48,464 nt of DNA from Sperchopsis tessellata (taxonomy: Eukaryota > Arthropoda > Insecta > Coleoptera > Hydrophilidae). Positions 11,500-22,229 of this stretch are shown in pieces. Positions within the stretch are counted from its first letter, which is position 1. Each line of letters opens with the position of its first letter. The stretch is from positions 1-48,464 of the forward strand of contig JAWQRN010000033.1 of the NCBI GenBank assembly GCA_033557685.1, in the 5' to 3' direction. The notes under the pieces were generated by a model, which saw only the letters and a list, made by a program, of their open reading frames with translations, made no database searches and had not been told where the DNA came from. The translations under genes were made by a program, and so were the position numbers.

Positions 11500-13005
11500 T
11501 TAAGATTGAAGCTTGCAGCATAGACCTTTTCGGCATGCATGTATTGGAGTGCTCAACCACAGCTTTGAAATGATGAGGGCCATCGTTTGATTTATTCTTT
11601 AACCATTCTAACAAGGTGAGGATGTAAAGTAGTTACCATGTTCCTTTGAACAACGTCGACAAAAAATTTCATCCCTGATTGAGTGTAACTCCAAAAGTAA
11701 CCTAAACATACTGAAAAACTACTTATGCAACTGTCAAGAGTTCTTGTTACAGCAGGATATGTGTTTCCACTCATTTAATAAAATATTTTATGGTGACCAC
11801 TATATATTTATTGCGAACATCAGTCTCTGGGAATAGCCCAACGATGTCTACAGCAATTCTATCAACTTTCAACATGATACTATTTCTTCTTGGTCAATGC
11901 ACATTTTTTTAAATCCTTTTCTATTGTTTTCCACCAGAGGTATAGCTCAGAAAAATATCTTGCTATTTTGTCTTGGTTAGCATCAACTACATGGTCATTT
12001 TGTTCAATATCTACTCAAGTCCATTTCAAATATCCACACATCATCTTCAGTGAATTGCACTGTACCCATTAAGTTTTTACAGCTAAGCTCTTGTTGGAGT
12101 ATGCTTCCCTCTGTCAACATTCCTGACCTTTCCTCTAGGTGCTAGCAATGCGTTGCACAGGATCTTCTAGAATGAGTATCTGTATTATTATGGGGTTTAC
12201 CTTTGCGATGTTCGGTGGTAAAACAATATGCCTGCAGCATTTGAGCTATACGATTGCTAAAATGTTGTAGCTATTTTAAAGTATGCACGGCATGCTCTCT
12301 CTTCCATGCAAACACTAATGAAAGTGTCCTAAGAAGAGCCTCAGTTCTTTGAATCCTAATGACCTAGAGAAGACAGCATTTACCACATGACCTGGGCTGT
12401 GGCAATTTACTGTCATACCGTTGAACTATACAGCGCACCAAAAATTTAAAAAAACTTATGGATCTGGTGCTCAAGGGCTTGTCATGGAAAACCTGCCTGT
12501 GCTACCATGATATCATCGTAATTGAAAGAACACTTTAATTTATTCATAAGAAGTAGTTTAAGAGAGCTTCGAACAGTATGTCTTTTCCTTTGGGGTAGTC
12601 CTCTATTATTGAAACTTTATCAGGATCTACCACAACTTCCTCGATGAATATTACGCAATTAAAGTATTTCACTTTCTTCATTAGTATATAGCACTTGTAA
12701 AGACTAAGTGAGAATTTCTAAACTCTAAAATTTCCTTCAATTATAACGATATCACGGTAGCATAAGCTGACCAACTCTTGAGGAAAAAATCCATAAGACT
12801 TTCTGAGTTACTGGTGTATTGTATAGTCTCAACTGCATAACAGTAAATTGACACAGCCCGAATTCTGTGGTAAATACTGTCTTCTCTGTCCCGATTTATC
12901 TTCACTAGCCAATAACCACTCTTAAAATTTGTTTTCATCAATACAGAATTAACTCCCACTCTTTTCTCCATAGGTACTCCACAAAAGATAAGTAAATAAT
13001 CCTGT
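11500..13005 (-). pseudogene. Second Ty3/gypsy remnant (RT to integrase)
   Basis: On the minus strand, 12990-12780 carries the RT block NFKSGYWLVKINRDREDSIY (family pattern 'LDL.SGYWQV.I...D+.KTAF'). Degraded RNase H sequence follows through about 12100-12600. Near 11600-11790, WSYTQSGMKFFVDVVQRNMV and TLHPHLVRMVKE correspond to the integrase core 'LHSDQG.NF.....Q.....TTPLHPQ.DGMVER'. Many stops break it. It fills part of intron 2 of the host gene, on the same strand as the gene. Residues upstream of the RT block in the same open frame (about 12990-13067) do not look like gypsy and may come from a different element. Confidence 0.7.
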
Positions 13006-13346
13006 CCCAGGACAACATATCCTTCTCCATTCTTTTTGGTATCAATCAGTGAAAAACTGTAAACCAAACTCCTGTTCCTGTTCTTTACATGACCATCAAA
13101 TTATGTATTATGTGGTTCAATGAATTTGTATCACCCAATATTTGTATATATAAATTAGAAGCAAAACATTTAAATTTTATAAGAAGTACAAACAAACATT
13201 ACATATTTAATCATATTTTTGTTAAAATACGAAACTTCTAAATTTTAAAATGATTGACCTTAATCCCATCATAGTCACATATACAAACAATGATATTATT
13301 TGAAATTATGGATTTATCAAAATTAAACATCAAAAAATATACTTAC

Positions 13347-13529
13347 ACTAATAACTTCATTAACTTCGCTTTCTTTTAAAAATATTTTAATTAATAATGA
13401 TAATGAAGCAGTCATTTGCGTAAGATTTAACAATATACTATCTCTCATATTTTGTTCTAGATTTCCTTTATTCATTTTAAAATATTTTGTCAGTGCAAGT
13501 AAAATGTCTATAAGAATTTCACAAAAGCC
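13347..13529 (-). CDS. Vinculin/alpha-catenin-like protein, exon 2
   Basis: This exon is 183 nt (61 codons), phase 0 in and out. The acceptor is tatttcag before 13529 and the donor is gtaagtata from 13346. It encodes GFCEILIDILLALTKYFKMN, then a Ser/Thr/Leu-rich helical stretch ending KIFLKESEVNEVIS. It is too short to carry a domain alone but joins exons 1 and 3 in frame, which is the main support. Confidence 0.87.
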
Positions 13530-14369
13530 CTGAAATAAATAAATAATTGTGAAAAAATGTGTGCATTAACCAGATGATAGCACCAACTAAAAAGGATGTG
13601 AATTATTATCAAAGTTATGTTTTCCAAATAATTGTTTACTTTGACCTGTGATAATAAGAAATTTATTGGAATCTTTAAGATTAACATCTATATGCATTAC
13701 ATTTTAATTGAATTAAATTTCTACTAAAAGCCGAGTGTACAAAATAATAGATCTGCAAATTATAACTGTAACCGATACATAGGTAGTTAGTTTGCTAAAT
13801 AATGCTTAAAATTATGTCAGGACGATTGCCAATTGCTAATATGATTAGTGAAGAGCCTAGTTTGCATTATGTAATGAATAAATTAAAAAAACATTAAGTG
13901 CAGATAAAACCAATATCAGATGGCAAGCAATAAGTATGTCTAAAAAAGGGTTTTAGGCCTGAGGACATACAGTAAGTTTGAAATGGAGAGATCATAGGTT
14001 TGGAGTGGATTACTTGCACGAATCATTTGCCAATGATTGAAGTAGACTTAAGATTATAGAAGATTTTGGTTAAAATTTCTATCATCTTAGTTCGTTTAAC
14101 TGAACAATTTGTTGGATATGTATCGGTCATATAAAGTAGTTAATTTACATACAAGTAAATAACAGGTCTCTTAAAATACCTTCATTACTTAGGTATACCT
14201 CAGTATTGGAGTAATTACATTATATAACAGGTAATGATAGTTATCTTTAATTTTTTTGTTGCCAAGAATTACTTAAATATGAAACTATTAGTTTTAATAC
14301 CTGGGCAAAATATTGTAGAGTAAAGTTAATAACAAACGAAATTGTTTTAGAACCCCAGCAAAATCTTAC
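13530..14369. other. Intron 1 of the vinculin-like gene
   Basis: This is about 840 bases of AT-rich sequence between exon 1 and exon 2 of the minus-strand gene. I found no transposon protein and no small RNA gene in it. Confidence 0.7.
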
Positions 14370-14471
14370 CTTAAACCAAATGGTAACATTTTCGTGTCCA
14401 TTTATCTTAGCGCTTAAAGAAGCCATAAAATCTTTAGACTTTCGTATTTTATCAAAAATTATTTTTTCCAT
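14370..14471 (-). CDS. Vinculin/alpha-catenin-like protein, exon 1 with start codon (possible serendipity-alpha relative)
   Basis: This first coding exon has 34 codons: MEKIIFDKIRKSKDFMASLS, then AKINGHENVTIWFK, and a gtaagattt donor from 14369. It joins exon 2 in phase 0. The four visible exons give 297 residues with no stop, all predicted amphipathic helix, Leu/Ile/Lys/Glu rich. Known family: vinculin/alpha-catenin proteins are helical bundles linking membrane complexes to actin; in insects the serendipity-alpha branch acts at cellularisation furrows. I infer membership from the helix patterns in exons 3 and 4; choosing serendipity-alpha over catulin or vinculin rests on memory. This ATG is the first in frame, and an end of a repeat element begins about 100 bases upstream, so the promoter is either very short or inside that repeat. 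Confidence 0.85.
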
Positions 14472-14497
14472 TTTAATTTCTGTTTACGTTAAACTTT

Positions 14498-14549
14498 CGT
14501 AAGTTTTTTATGACTATTTAAAAGATATACCAACCTACGAAAACTTACG
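14498..14549. promoter_or_regulatory. 10-bp perfect inverted repeat just upstream of the start codon
   Basis: CGTAAGTTTT at 14498-14507 and AAAACTTACG at 14540-14549 are exact reverse complements separated by 32 bases. They lie 27-78 bases upstream of the ATG on the minus strand. They could be a paired protein site or a hairpin in the 5' leader. Function is not shown. Confidence 0.4.
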
Positions 14550-14859
14550 ACTGGGGCAGTACAATATAAGCAATAGCACGCGTAGTGTAGACGTGAGTGT
14601 GCTCGAACACACTACAGTTTCTGTCTCATCCAAAACACATATTCTATTACATTTTACACCATTGAGCCGTTTTATTACCCTTTCGGAAGAAATATTGCAA
14701 CCGAACTTACATTAGTCAATAGAAAATTACCTTAGCTTTTCAACCGTGCGGGTCTTGTGCACTTATTTGTGCTACAACCCATCCAAGGAAAACGTGCATT
14801 GTACCCCTTCTAGAAACGATTGCATTCACGGGCACACAGAAGTAAACTATCAAAAGCAG

Positions 14860-14909
14860 AACGTAGACTTCCACAGCCACAGTAAATATCTTCAGGGTTT
14901 CCAGGAGAT
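14860..14909 (-). mobile_element. 50-bp Penelope-like end insertion with 11-bp target-site duplication
   Basis: ATCAAAAGCAG occurs at 14849-14859 and again at 14910-14920. The 50 bases between them are the reverse complement of the PLE terminal motif (compare 10027-10076). Neighbouring tandem units lack the insert: near 16143-16165 the sequence runs aaactattaaacacagactt without interruption, matching aaactatcaaaagcagagtt here. Confidence 0.87.
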
Positions 14910-16035
14910 ATCAAAAGCAGAGTTGATATTCCGAAAAAAAAAAACATCACCACGTGCATATATAATCGGAGTTTTGTCATCTAGACTATCATCCAAGGTC
15001 TCCAGGTACAACATAAACTATAGAAATTTGAATTTTTCCAACCTATTCCGGAAATATTATTTATTATACATTTTTGATATTGTCACAAATGAAGGTAAAT
15101 AATGAAAGTTTAAACTACATTCAATTAATGGTTACTTCTAAATAAATTATGATTTGTTCATTTGACTCTAACTCTAAAAGTCCGACTGCCCTATCTACCC
15201 CCCAAATGTACCTATGCTCAATACTAAAATAAGTATAAGGCCATTCGGGAGAATTTTATATAAGAAACGTAAATACACATCGAATGCGTCTAGTCTAAAA
15301 GTGCACACTCGATTGTGAATTCTCCAAAGATACCTAGCTCACCCCCAGGTGAAATATAAGCATTCGGCGGCTGCTGTGGCAAACTTCCAGAAAAAAAAAA
15401 CATTTCGACGAAACCACCTTGTTCAATAGCAATTTTCTTGGCTTTTCAACTGTGTGGATCTTGTGGTGCGTATTTATTTGTGAACGCCGCTCCAAGGAGG
15501 ACGTGCATTATCCCCCGCTCCAGCAACTTTTACATTCATGAGCATAAGGAGGCAAACTATCAAGTGATATACCGAAAAAAATATCACCACGTGAACCTAT
15601 GATAGGAGTTTATACGTACAAACTATCCTCCAAGAAGTTCCAAAAGGTCCTAGTACAACAAAAATTGCAGAATGAATTTTTGATAGTATATAGGAAATGA
15701 AAATTCACATCGAATTCGTCCGGTCTAAAAGTGCGCACTCGACAGTAAAACCTCCAAAATCTACTTAGTACACCACCCAATTGAATTTTGAGCATTCTGC
15801 GACCGCTGTAGCATTCTTCCGAATTTTTTTTTAACGAAACTAACCTTATTTAATAGCAAATTTCCACAGTTTCTCAACCATGTTACAGTCTCGTGATACG
15901 GAATTGTTTGTGAACGCAACTATAACCTATACAATCCTCCATTTAGAACACGCAAAGGTAGACTTGATTTGTCGAAAAAGTATCACCATAGGCATCTATA
16001 ATTGGTGATTTGTCATCCCGATTATCCATCAAATG

Positions 16036-16038
<3 letters not shown>

Positions 16039-16074
<36 letters not shown>
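16039..16074. repeat. (AT)18 microsatellite
   Basis: Eighteen uninterrupted AT dinucleotides lie inside one unit of the tandem array. Confidence 0.97.
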
Positions 16075-16077
<3 letters not shown>

Positions 16078-16375
16078 ATTTGTCTGCTCTAAAAGTACGC
16101 AATCATATGTGATACGTTACAATTTACGAGCACACTTAGGTAAACTATTAAACACAGACTTGATTTTCTACTCGGTTCCGACAACAATATTTCATTGAAT
16201 TTTTGATATTATATAGCAAACATCTGGTCTATAAGTGCTCACTCGACTGTGATGCCTCCAAAAGTTACCTAGTGCACTACCCAGGTTATTTTTGAACATT
16301 CGGCGGCCACTGTAATATTCTTCCGGATAAACTATTTCAATAGCGAATTTCCTTAGCTTTTCAACAGTGTGCAAC

Positions 16376-17095
16376 GGAATTGTTTGTAGACTGAACATAA
16401 ATACGAAGAAGACCAAGTTCATGGGAATCTTCCGAGACCCACAAACGATGACAGATGGGGCATTAACAATTGACGACCTACCAATAGAAAGAGTCAACAA
16501 ATTCAAATATATAGGGGTATGGCTCTGTGAAGAATGAACTATGGAAATTAAATGCAGAATCGAGCATGCATGCAGCGCATTCATGAAGTTCAAGAAAGTC
16601 TTTACCAGCACTAACTTCGACCTTAGCCTTAGAGTAAGACTCGTCAAATGCTATATTTGGTTAGTCCTCCTTTACGGCATGGAAGGATGGACCCTAAAAA
16701 TAAAGCAGATGAATGAACTGGTAGCTATGGAGATGTTGTTTTATCGGAGAATTTTAAAGATCCCGTGGACAGCAAGAACGACCAACGAGGAAGTCCTACG
16801 GCGGATAAATTCAATTCGAGCTCTGACGACTACAATAAAGAGGCGAAAGGCAGCTTACCTAGGTCACGAAATGGACAACCAAAAGTACCAGCTTATCCAA
16901 CTAATTGTCGAGGGTAAAATTGAGGGAAGGAGAGGACTAGGTAGGAAAAAATGCCATGGCTACGAAACATCAAGCAGTAGACACAAATACGCGATACAGC
17001 GAGCTTGATTCATACATCGAGGTACCGGGAAGAGATGCAGCAGGTGGTCGCAAGCATCCATTAATGGATATATGCAGCACAAGAAGAAGAAGAAT
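16376..17095 (+). pseudogene. RTE-like LINE, C-terminal reverse transcriptase region
   Basis: The translation starts LNINTKKTKFMGIFRDPQ (about 16392-16440), then VNKFKYIGVWLCEE, a stop, and an open stretch at 16541-17008. That stretch has VKCYIWLVLLYGMEGWTLKI, YRRILKIPWTARTTNEEVLR, YLGHEM and EGRRGLGRKK. This order (KT..M, N.FKYLG, LYG.E.WTL, RI.W..+.TN.EVL, GH, G+R..GR) is typical of the RT C-terminal part in RTE-type elements. The 3' end is marked by agaagaagaagaa at 17081-17093. The 5' part is missing. It separates the plus and minus copies of the 14.6-17.3 kb repeat, so it probably inserted there. Confidence 0.85.
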
Positions 17096-17099
17096 TCGA

Positions 17100-17260
17100 T
17101 GTTAAAATATTTGCCACAGCCGCGGCCGAATGAGGAAAATGTACCTAGATGGTGCACTAGGTACCTTTCGGAGGTTTTACAGTCGAGTGCGCACTTTTAG
17201 ACTAGTCGCATTCGGTGTGAATGTAAACATGTTATATAATGTCAAAAATCAAATTTCTAA
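17100..17260 (-). repeat. Inverted unit of the 14.6 kb repeat family
   Basis: Read on the minus strand, this holds the tctaaaagtgcgcactcgac landmark (near 17187-17207), the ctccgaaaggtacctagtgc box and a cattcggccgcggctgtggc box, in the same order as the plus-strand units near 15290-15390 and 16225-16320. Confidence 0.75.
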
Positions 17261-17394
17261 GATTTATGTTGCATCTGGGGCTCTTGGTTGACTAATTTTC
17301 AAGTCTACTGTTTACGCCATTTTATGGCAACCACACTTCTATACGTGCATATTATGTTGCCTAAATATTAAAAATAATTAAGAATAAAGAAGGC

Positions 17395-17775
17395 AAACGA
17401 CCATTATGTGGTCTGGGCTATAAAGATAGTTGTATTGATTTTTTCATCGAGTAAAATGTAGTCAGCAAAGTACTAACTACTGGAGTATTAAACTTTATAA
17501 TAAACTGCCACAAGTTCTGACACCTAAGCCATTGAGAAGTTTTGATCCCGATATTAAGAATTTTCTATTAACTGAGACTTTTCATACAGTTGAGGAATTT
17601 CTAAATTATAACTATGGGTGAATTGCATGGCTCTTTTTCCTTTTGTTTGTCTGAATTGTGTATTTAAAATGTGTTCTTTACATTGTGTGTATTTATGTGT
17701 ATCAATTATTGATAAAATTGTGATATGCCATGTAAATATATTGATGATCAATAAATATTATTATTATTATATATG
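17395..17775 (+). pseudogene. LINE 3' end with (TAT)n tail
   Basis: The frame ending at about 17621 reads YWSIKLYNKLPQVLTPKPLR, SFDPDIKNFLL and HTVEEFLNYN before a stop. This is the C-terminal tail of non-LTR proteins ('KLYN.LP......+FK..L..FL....FYS+.EFL'). About 120 bases of 3' UTR follow, then aataaatattattattatta at 17751-17768 as the terminal simple repeat. Everything upstream is lost. Confidence 0.8.
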
Positions 17776-17779
17776 TGAC

Positions 17780-18470
17780 GTCAAACTTCTTATATACCTA
17801 CGAGATATGGTCACCCAAAAAGTGATAGGAACAATAGGACCGATACCGATGGGGTAACTCCGACGAAAAATGATACTTTCTCTTTTACAGCGGGGTATTT
17901 TTGTCCACACATTGCAAAAATCAGTACATCTTGAATTCTTCCAGGCAACAGTTCATATATAAGCTCACAGTATCAACGAAATGTTCGTTACACTGTTTAA
18001 AAATTCAAATTCATTAAACTTTCTATAGGTTTATTATACATGTCTGCAGATATTGGAATTAAGGTAAGCGTAAACAATTATTAATTTCAATACAAAAAAG
18101 TTACTCCTATTTACAAGAGACAGAATCAGCGTAGTTATATTTATTTACAGTTCGCATAGGTCCTTCGAAGTAAAACACTAGTCTATGCCAACATTTATGC
18201 GAGCGTCGCCGGGCAAGGCGCACGACATTGTTTCACCGTATTCTCCACTTTCATCGCCACGGTCATGTGAGTTTACGGCCGCCAACACAGGCGGTGCCGA
18301 CATCTCGACTAATGAAAATTAAGATTTTATTAGCGCGCTTTTGTTCAATTATTTTTGAACTGCGTCCTTTTGTTTTGGTTATTGTAAAATTAGTTTTGTT
18401 TATATTGAAGGTAAGTTAAATAATATCTATAAATCTCAGTTATATATACTACTTTATATTAAAGGTAAGT
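17780..18470. other. Unassigned stretch
   Basis: No gene was recognised. A locally GC-richer patch lies at about 18195-18300 (gcgagcgtcgccgggcaag and cggccgccaacacaggcgg). Its origin is unclear. Confidence 0.35.
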
Positions 18471-20080
18471 GTTAATGTTTACTTGATGCAAATAAATGTT
18501 TACAGGTTGTCTCAACATAAGCTCATCTACCGTGTCGATCATGAGATTTCGATGCAGCGTTGTATTTCGAACGAAGAAGTGTGCACCAGTAGTGGCTCGC
18601 AGTTTCTTGTTCTGGAATACCTGTAAACGTTTCATGCACGTAGGTTCGTACAACCACGCAGCGGCACTATATATGAGCTCCGTTCGAATCATGCTGTGAG
18701 TAAACACACGCTTTGCATCGAGCGATAATTTCGGCCTGCTGTTTAGCAGATGGTAAAATCTGCAGAACTTCTGGTTGCCTTACACAGAACATATTTCGTG
18801 TGGCTCCGGAAGTTCAGCCGTATATCTAGGGAAATATCTTGGTATTCAGCTGCATCCTTCTAGAGGATGTCAGTGTTGAATATCTGCAAGGGAGCAATCT
18901 GGCTAACGCGTCTTCTTGAGAAGACAATTGCTTTTCTGCTCATTGACCTTGATGCGCCACATAAAGCAGAACGCTTCCAGGTCAGGCAGTTGTCGCTGAA
19001 GCCGCAGCGCGGCTTGGTCTAGCTTCCAGGATTGAGTAAACAGGGTGGTGTCGTCCACGTAGAAAGCGATGTTGTTGTCCTTCGGAATGTCATTGACAAA
19101 CACGTTAAACAACAAGGGACCGATGTCGCTACCTTCGGTACGCCTGCCCTTATGACTCTACTAGTCGACGCTGCTCCCTCGCTATTGACGTAGAAACTCC
19201 TGTCGCTCAGATACGATCTGATGACGTGGATGTAAACGTCCGGGAGTACCATGTATATCAGTTCAGCGGCACTGTATCAGTTTTCATTAAAAACGCGAGT
19301 AACGTATTCCGTAAGTAGTGCATTCGTAGTACTTTCGCAGTAGTGCTATGTTCTGATCTAAATCCGAACTTCTCTTTGATCAGCAAATCTCGAGAAGATA
19401 TGTGATCTACCAGTCTAGTATGTAATGTACATTCAAACAGTTTACTAAGACCGCTGAGCAGAGTGATAGGTTCGTGGTTAGCAGCGAATCTATGCGTTTT
19501 CCCCGGTTTTGGGATTACATTAATCTTCGCCAGATCCCTGAGACCGAGAAAGTGAGTGTGTATATAGATACTATTCAGTATACTGACATACACTTCTACT
19601 ACCCGGTCTGGCAGACACTTCAAGGCAAAATCCAATACTGTCGTGTCCGGGGGCTTTGTGTTTGCTTAACATTAGAATGATACTTATCACTTCTTGCGGG
19701 GAGACAAGCTGCGCCTCGAGAATCGCCTGTGAAAAATCGATCAACGCAGGACTCAATGCACAAATTGTCTGCTACTTTCACAGGAGGGTAGGTGTAATCC
19801 TCAAATCAAAATAGTTAGACTTTGTCGTCGGGGTCAAAGACAAGAGCATCATCATCACCAATAAGTCCCTGATAGACCGTCGCGGGTTTCAACAACCGTT
19901 TAGTGCATTGTCTGACTGACTTGTCAGTCAGTGACATTGTCGAGGTTGTATCAGCCCACGTCTGGTCCCGGTGTGCCCGAATGCGCTTCTTGATTTTTTG
20001 ATGGAGACCCAAGGAACTGTCATATATAGTTGCTATTATTCCCCAAATGGCGACGTAGGGAGTTTTCTGCACGCACTGGC
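18470..20080 (-). pseudogene. Jockey-clade LINE, reverse transcriptase (multiple frameshifts)
   Basis: Read on the minus strand from 20072 down: KIKKRIRAHRDQTWADTTST (linker before RT); SPQEVISIILMLSKHKAPGH near 19650-19710; INVIPKPGKTHRFAANHEPI, TLLSGLSKLFE and KFGFRSEHSTT at 19350-19530; a segment with YIHVIRSYLSDRSFYVNSEG at 19170-19240; the catalytic block NVFVNDIP, then IAFYVDDTTLF at 19040-19110 (YADD changed to YVDD); FCFMWRIKVNEQKSNCLL near 18910-18970; and a C-terminal piece at 18459-18707. The order and spacing are those of a Jockey-like RT, split over several frames. The matching endonuclease piece may be 22230-22640. Confidence 0.88.
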
Positions 20081-22150
20081 TGATAGTGTTCGAAACCAGC
20101 GAAAGCAGGCAGTAGTTGCGGGCGGCTTTAACGCGAGGTCCTCGGAGTGGGAGTCGTCGAATCCTAATCGAAGAGGGTAGCTGACTGGGCTGCTGGTATG
20201 GACCTTGTTCTGCACAACAGTCCAGGGATTTGCACCTTTGAGAGGGGATAAACAGAGTCAGTTCATGACCTCACGTTTTCGAGTGCTGGGGTGACCGGCT
20301 GGGCAGTGTTAGATAGGGAGACTCTCAGTGATCACAGATACATTAGCTTCAAGGTGGGGGCGATACAGGGGAATAAACAGCTCGGCCAGGTTGTGGGCGG
20401 GTGGTCTCTGAAAAGTCTTGACAGAGAACAGCTAGTGCGTGCTCTGAGTGCGGAGATAGACGGGGCTCCTGAAGCAACCGCGGAGAGCTTTGTCGGGGTG
20501 CTCACGAGAGCCTGCAATACTTCCATGTCTAGGAAGAGGGAAAACGGAAGACGGCGGCAGGTGTACTGTTGGACAGAAGAGATTAGCGACCTTAGGCGAG
20601 AAAAAGTCAGGGCTAGTAGGACAGAGGCAAGGAAGCATGGGGATATAGAGCTAGAACGCAAAGGCGAGAAAACCGCTTCGCTACACCATATAAAAAGCGA
20701 AGAAAAACAAATGGAAAAAATTGTGCGAGGAGATTGAACAAGACGTGTGGGGTGAAGGATATAGCATAGCAACAAGAAGACTGCGCATCGCACCTCCTAT
20801 AACTCGCGTTCCTCTGGAAAGGTTGAGGGAAATAGCAATTAGGGCAGTACTGGGTATTGCGGAGGCGGCAGTGAGAGGAACGCTGCTGACTAGGAAATCG
20901 TGTGCACTGGTTACTCTCGACGTCAGAAATGCCTTTAACGAGGCCTCATGGCAGGTAATAATGGACAGTTTGACGCAAAAAGACGTCTCTCCATATCTCC
21001 TTCGGCTGATAAGGAGATATTTGAATGGCCAACGCATAAGGCTGGATGACGGCAATCGCTCGGAGTATCTCAGGAATCAGTATATGGACATACGCTTTGG
21101 AACGTCCAATACAATGTTATACTGAGCAAATGGCAATGAGAGGGGTGACGCTGGTTGTATTCGTTGATGTTCTGGCTGTTGTTACGGTGGCTAAGACAGA
21201 GACCGAATTAATTGAGAAGACCAATGGCTCAGAAGACAGAGGCCATAATGCTCACCGGGTGGAGGAGGCTGGGAGAAATATCATTCGAGGTAGCGGGTGC
21301 AAGAATAATACCAGGAAAAAACATTAAGTACCTGGGAGTGGTCTTGGACGCATGCAGGAACTTTAGTGCCCATATAGAGACTGTGGCGGTCAAGAGAAAT
21401 AATACTGTGGCAGCCGTCACCGGACTGATGTCAAACGTGGGTGGCCCTAGAAGCGGCAAGCGGTGAGTATTGAGTGCGTTGACATACTCTGCCATGCTGT
21501 ACGGATCGGAGGTGTTGTCGGGCGCCATGCGAGAACACGGCAAGGTTGCAGAGGGTCCAACGCAGGATATCACTGCATATGTGCGGGGCCTATCGCACAG
21601 TGTCAAGAGCTGTATTCCTGGTGGTGGCCAGCAATCCTTCGGTGGAACTGAAAGCCAGGGAGAGAAAGGAGGTGTATGAAGGTCAGGCAACAAAAACTGA
21701 AGCCCGAAATATGCTAATGACAAGATGGCAGACGGAGTGGGAGAATGCTGATAATGGAGGCTGGACACACAGGTTCATACCTATACTCAAGCCGTGATTG
21801 GTGAGACGGCACGGGAAGTGGGTTACAAGCTGACACAATTTCTGACAGGTCACAGGTGTTTCAGAGGGTATTTGAAACGAAATAAGGCGGAAGGAAAAAG
21901 AAGAGAGGCAGCGGCATAGTGTGCGGGTTTAGTGCTTGCCGAATCAAGCAATTAAGGTATTTCGTGTTGATAATCTGAAGGTCAGGAGGAATTGATAGAC
22001 TTTCCGAACCCCTAATCGCAATAGCGGATGGGGGAATATGGTACAGCGATGGGTCAATCAAAAGACAGCCACCAATTGGAAGTAATGCGATATCACCGTT
22101 CCGAACTGGTAGATGTTCGACGGGTCCTCTTGTTGCGTAAGCTGTAAGGA
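20003..22150 (+). pseudogene. R1-clade LINE (endonuclease, RT, C-terminal Cys/RNase H-like tail), internally deleted
   Basis: The endonuclease part reads YYSPN, FNARSSEWESSNPNRRG near 20030-20180, then WAVLDRETLSDHRYISFKVG at 20300-20360. An open frame to 20737 covers the linker with GWSLKSLDREQLV. RT segments follow: VTLDVRNAFNEASWQVIMDS (20916-20965), RLIRRYLNGQRIRLDD, the degraded TLVVFVDVLAVV (equivalent of 'LVGFADDVA'), IKYLGVVLDACRNFSAHIET (21327-21385), and LMSNVGGPRSGKR. The C-terminal part holds RVQRRISLHMCGAYRTVSRA and ARERKEVYEGQ (21550-21690). A possible RNase H start, IWYSDGS, lies near 22036. A deletion separates the linker from the mid-palm at about 20860-20900. The base composition is more GC rich than its surroundings. 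Its large minus-strand open frames (for example 21229-21768) are shadows. Confidence 0.88.
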
Positions 22151-22229
22151 GCATATTACGTCCCAATTGATAAAAAGGCTAACTGCAGCGGAAGAGTTCA
22201 GCTCGAAAGCTGCACCAACCGCTTGATTA

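Larger units (their letters stand above)
14575..16375 (+). repeat. Left end of a large repeat element with degenerate tandem units of about 430-490 bp
   Basis: The landmark cttagcttttcaacc recurs at 14731, about 15438, 15866 and 16352, and the landmark tctaaaagtgcgcactcg recurs near 15291, 15719, 16085 and 16228. Each unit also carries acgtgcatt, gtaaactatcaa and tatcaccacgtg boxes. The left border is AGCACGCGT at 14575. The same border and unit occur inverted at 22650-22950, and another inverted piece at 17100-17260. Long inverted ends built of subrepeats recall foldback elements. No transposase could be assigned to it. Confidence 0.68.

Noticed and set aside
12741..13067. Single 108-residue minus-strand protein
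   Set aside because: The frame joins a gypsy RT block to unrelated upstream residues, so it is a chance fusion within transposon debris.
15250..16375. CRISPR-like repeat array
   Set aside because: The units are hundreds of bases long and diverged, without short identical repeats and spacers; this is eukaryotic repeat DNA.
16192..16647. 151-residue minus-strand open frame
   Set aside because: It spans the border between a tandem repeat unit and the RTE LINE and is antisense to the LINE.
20332..20793. 153-residue minus-strand open frame
   Set aside because: Shadow of the R1-clade endonuclease/linker frame at 20291-20737.
21229..21768. 179-residue minus-strand open frame
   Set aside because: It is the shadow of the R1-clade LINE coding sequence on the plus strand, which carries recognisable RT motifs.
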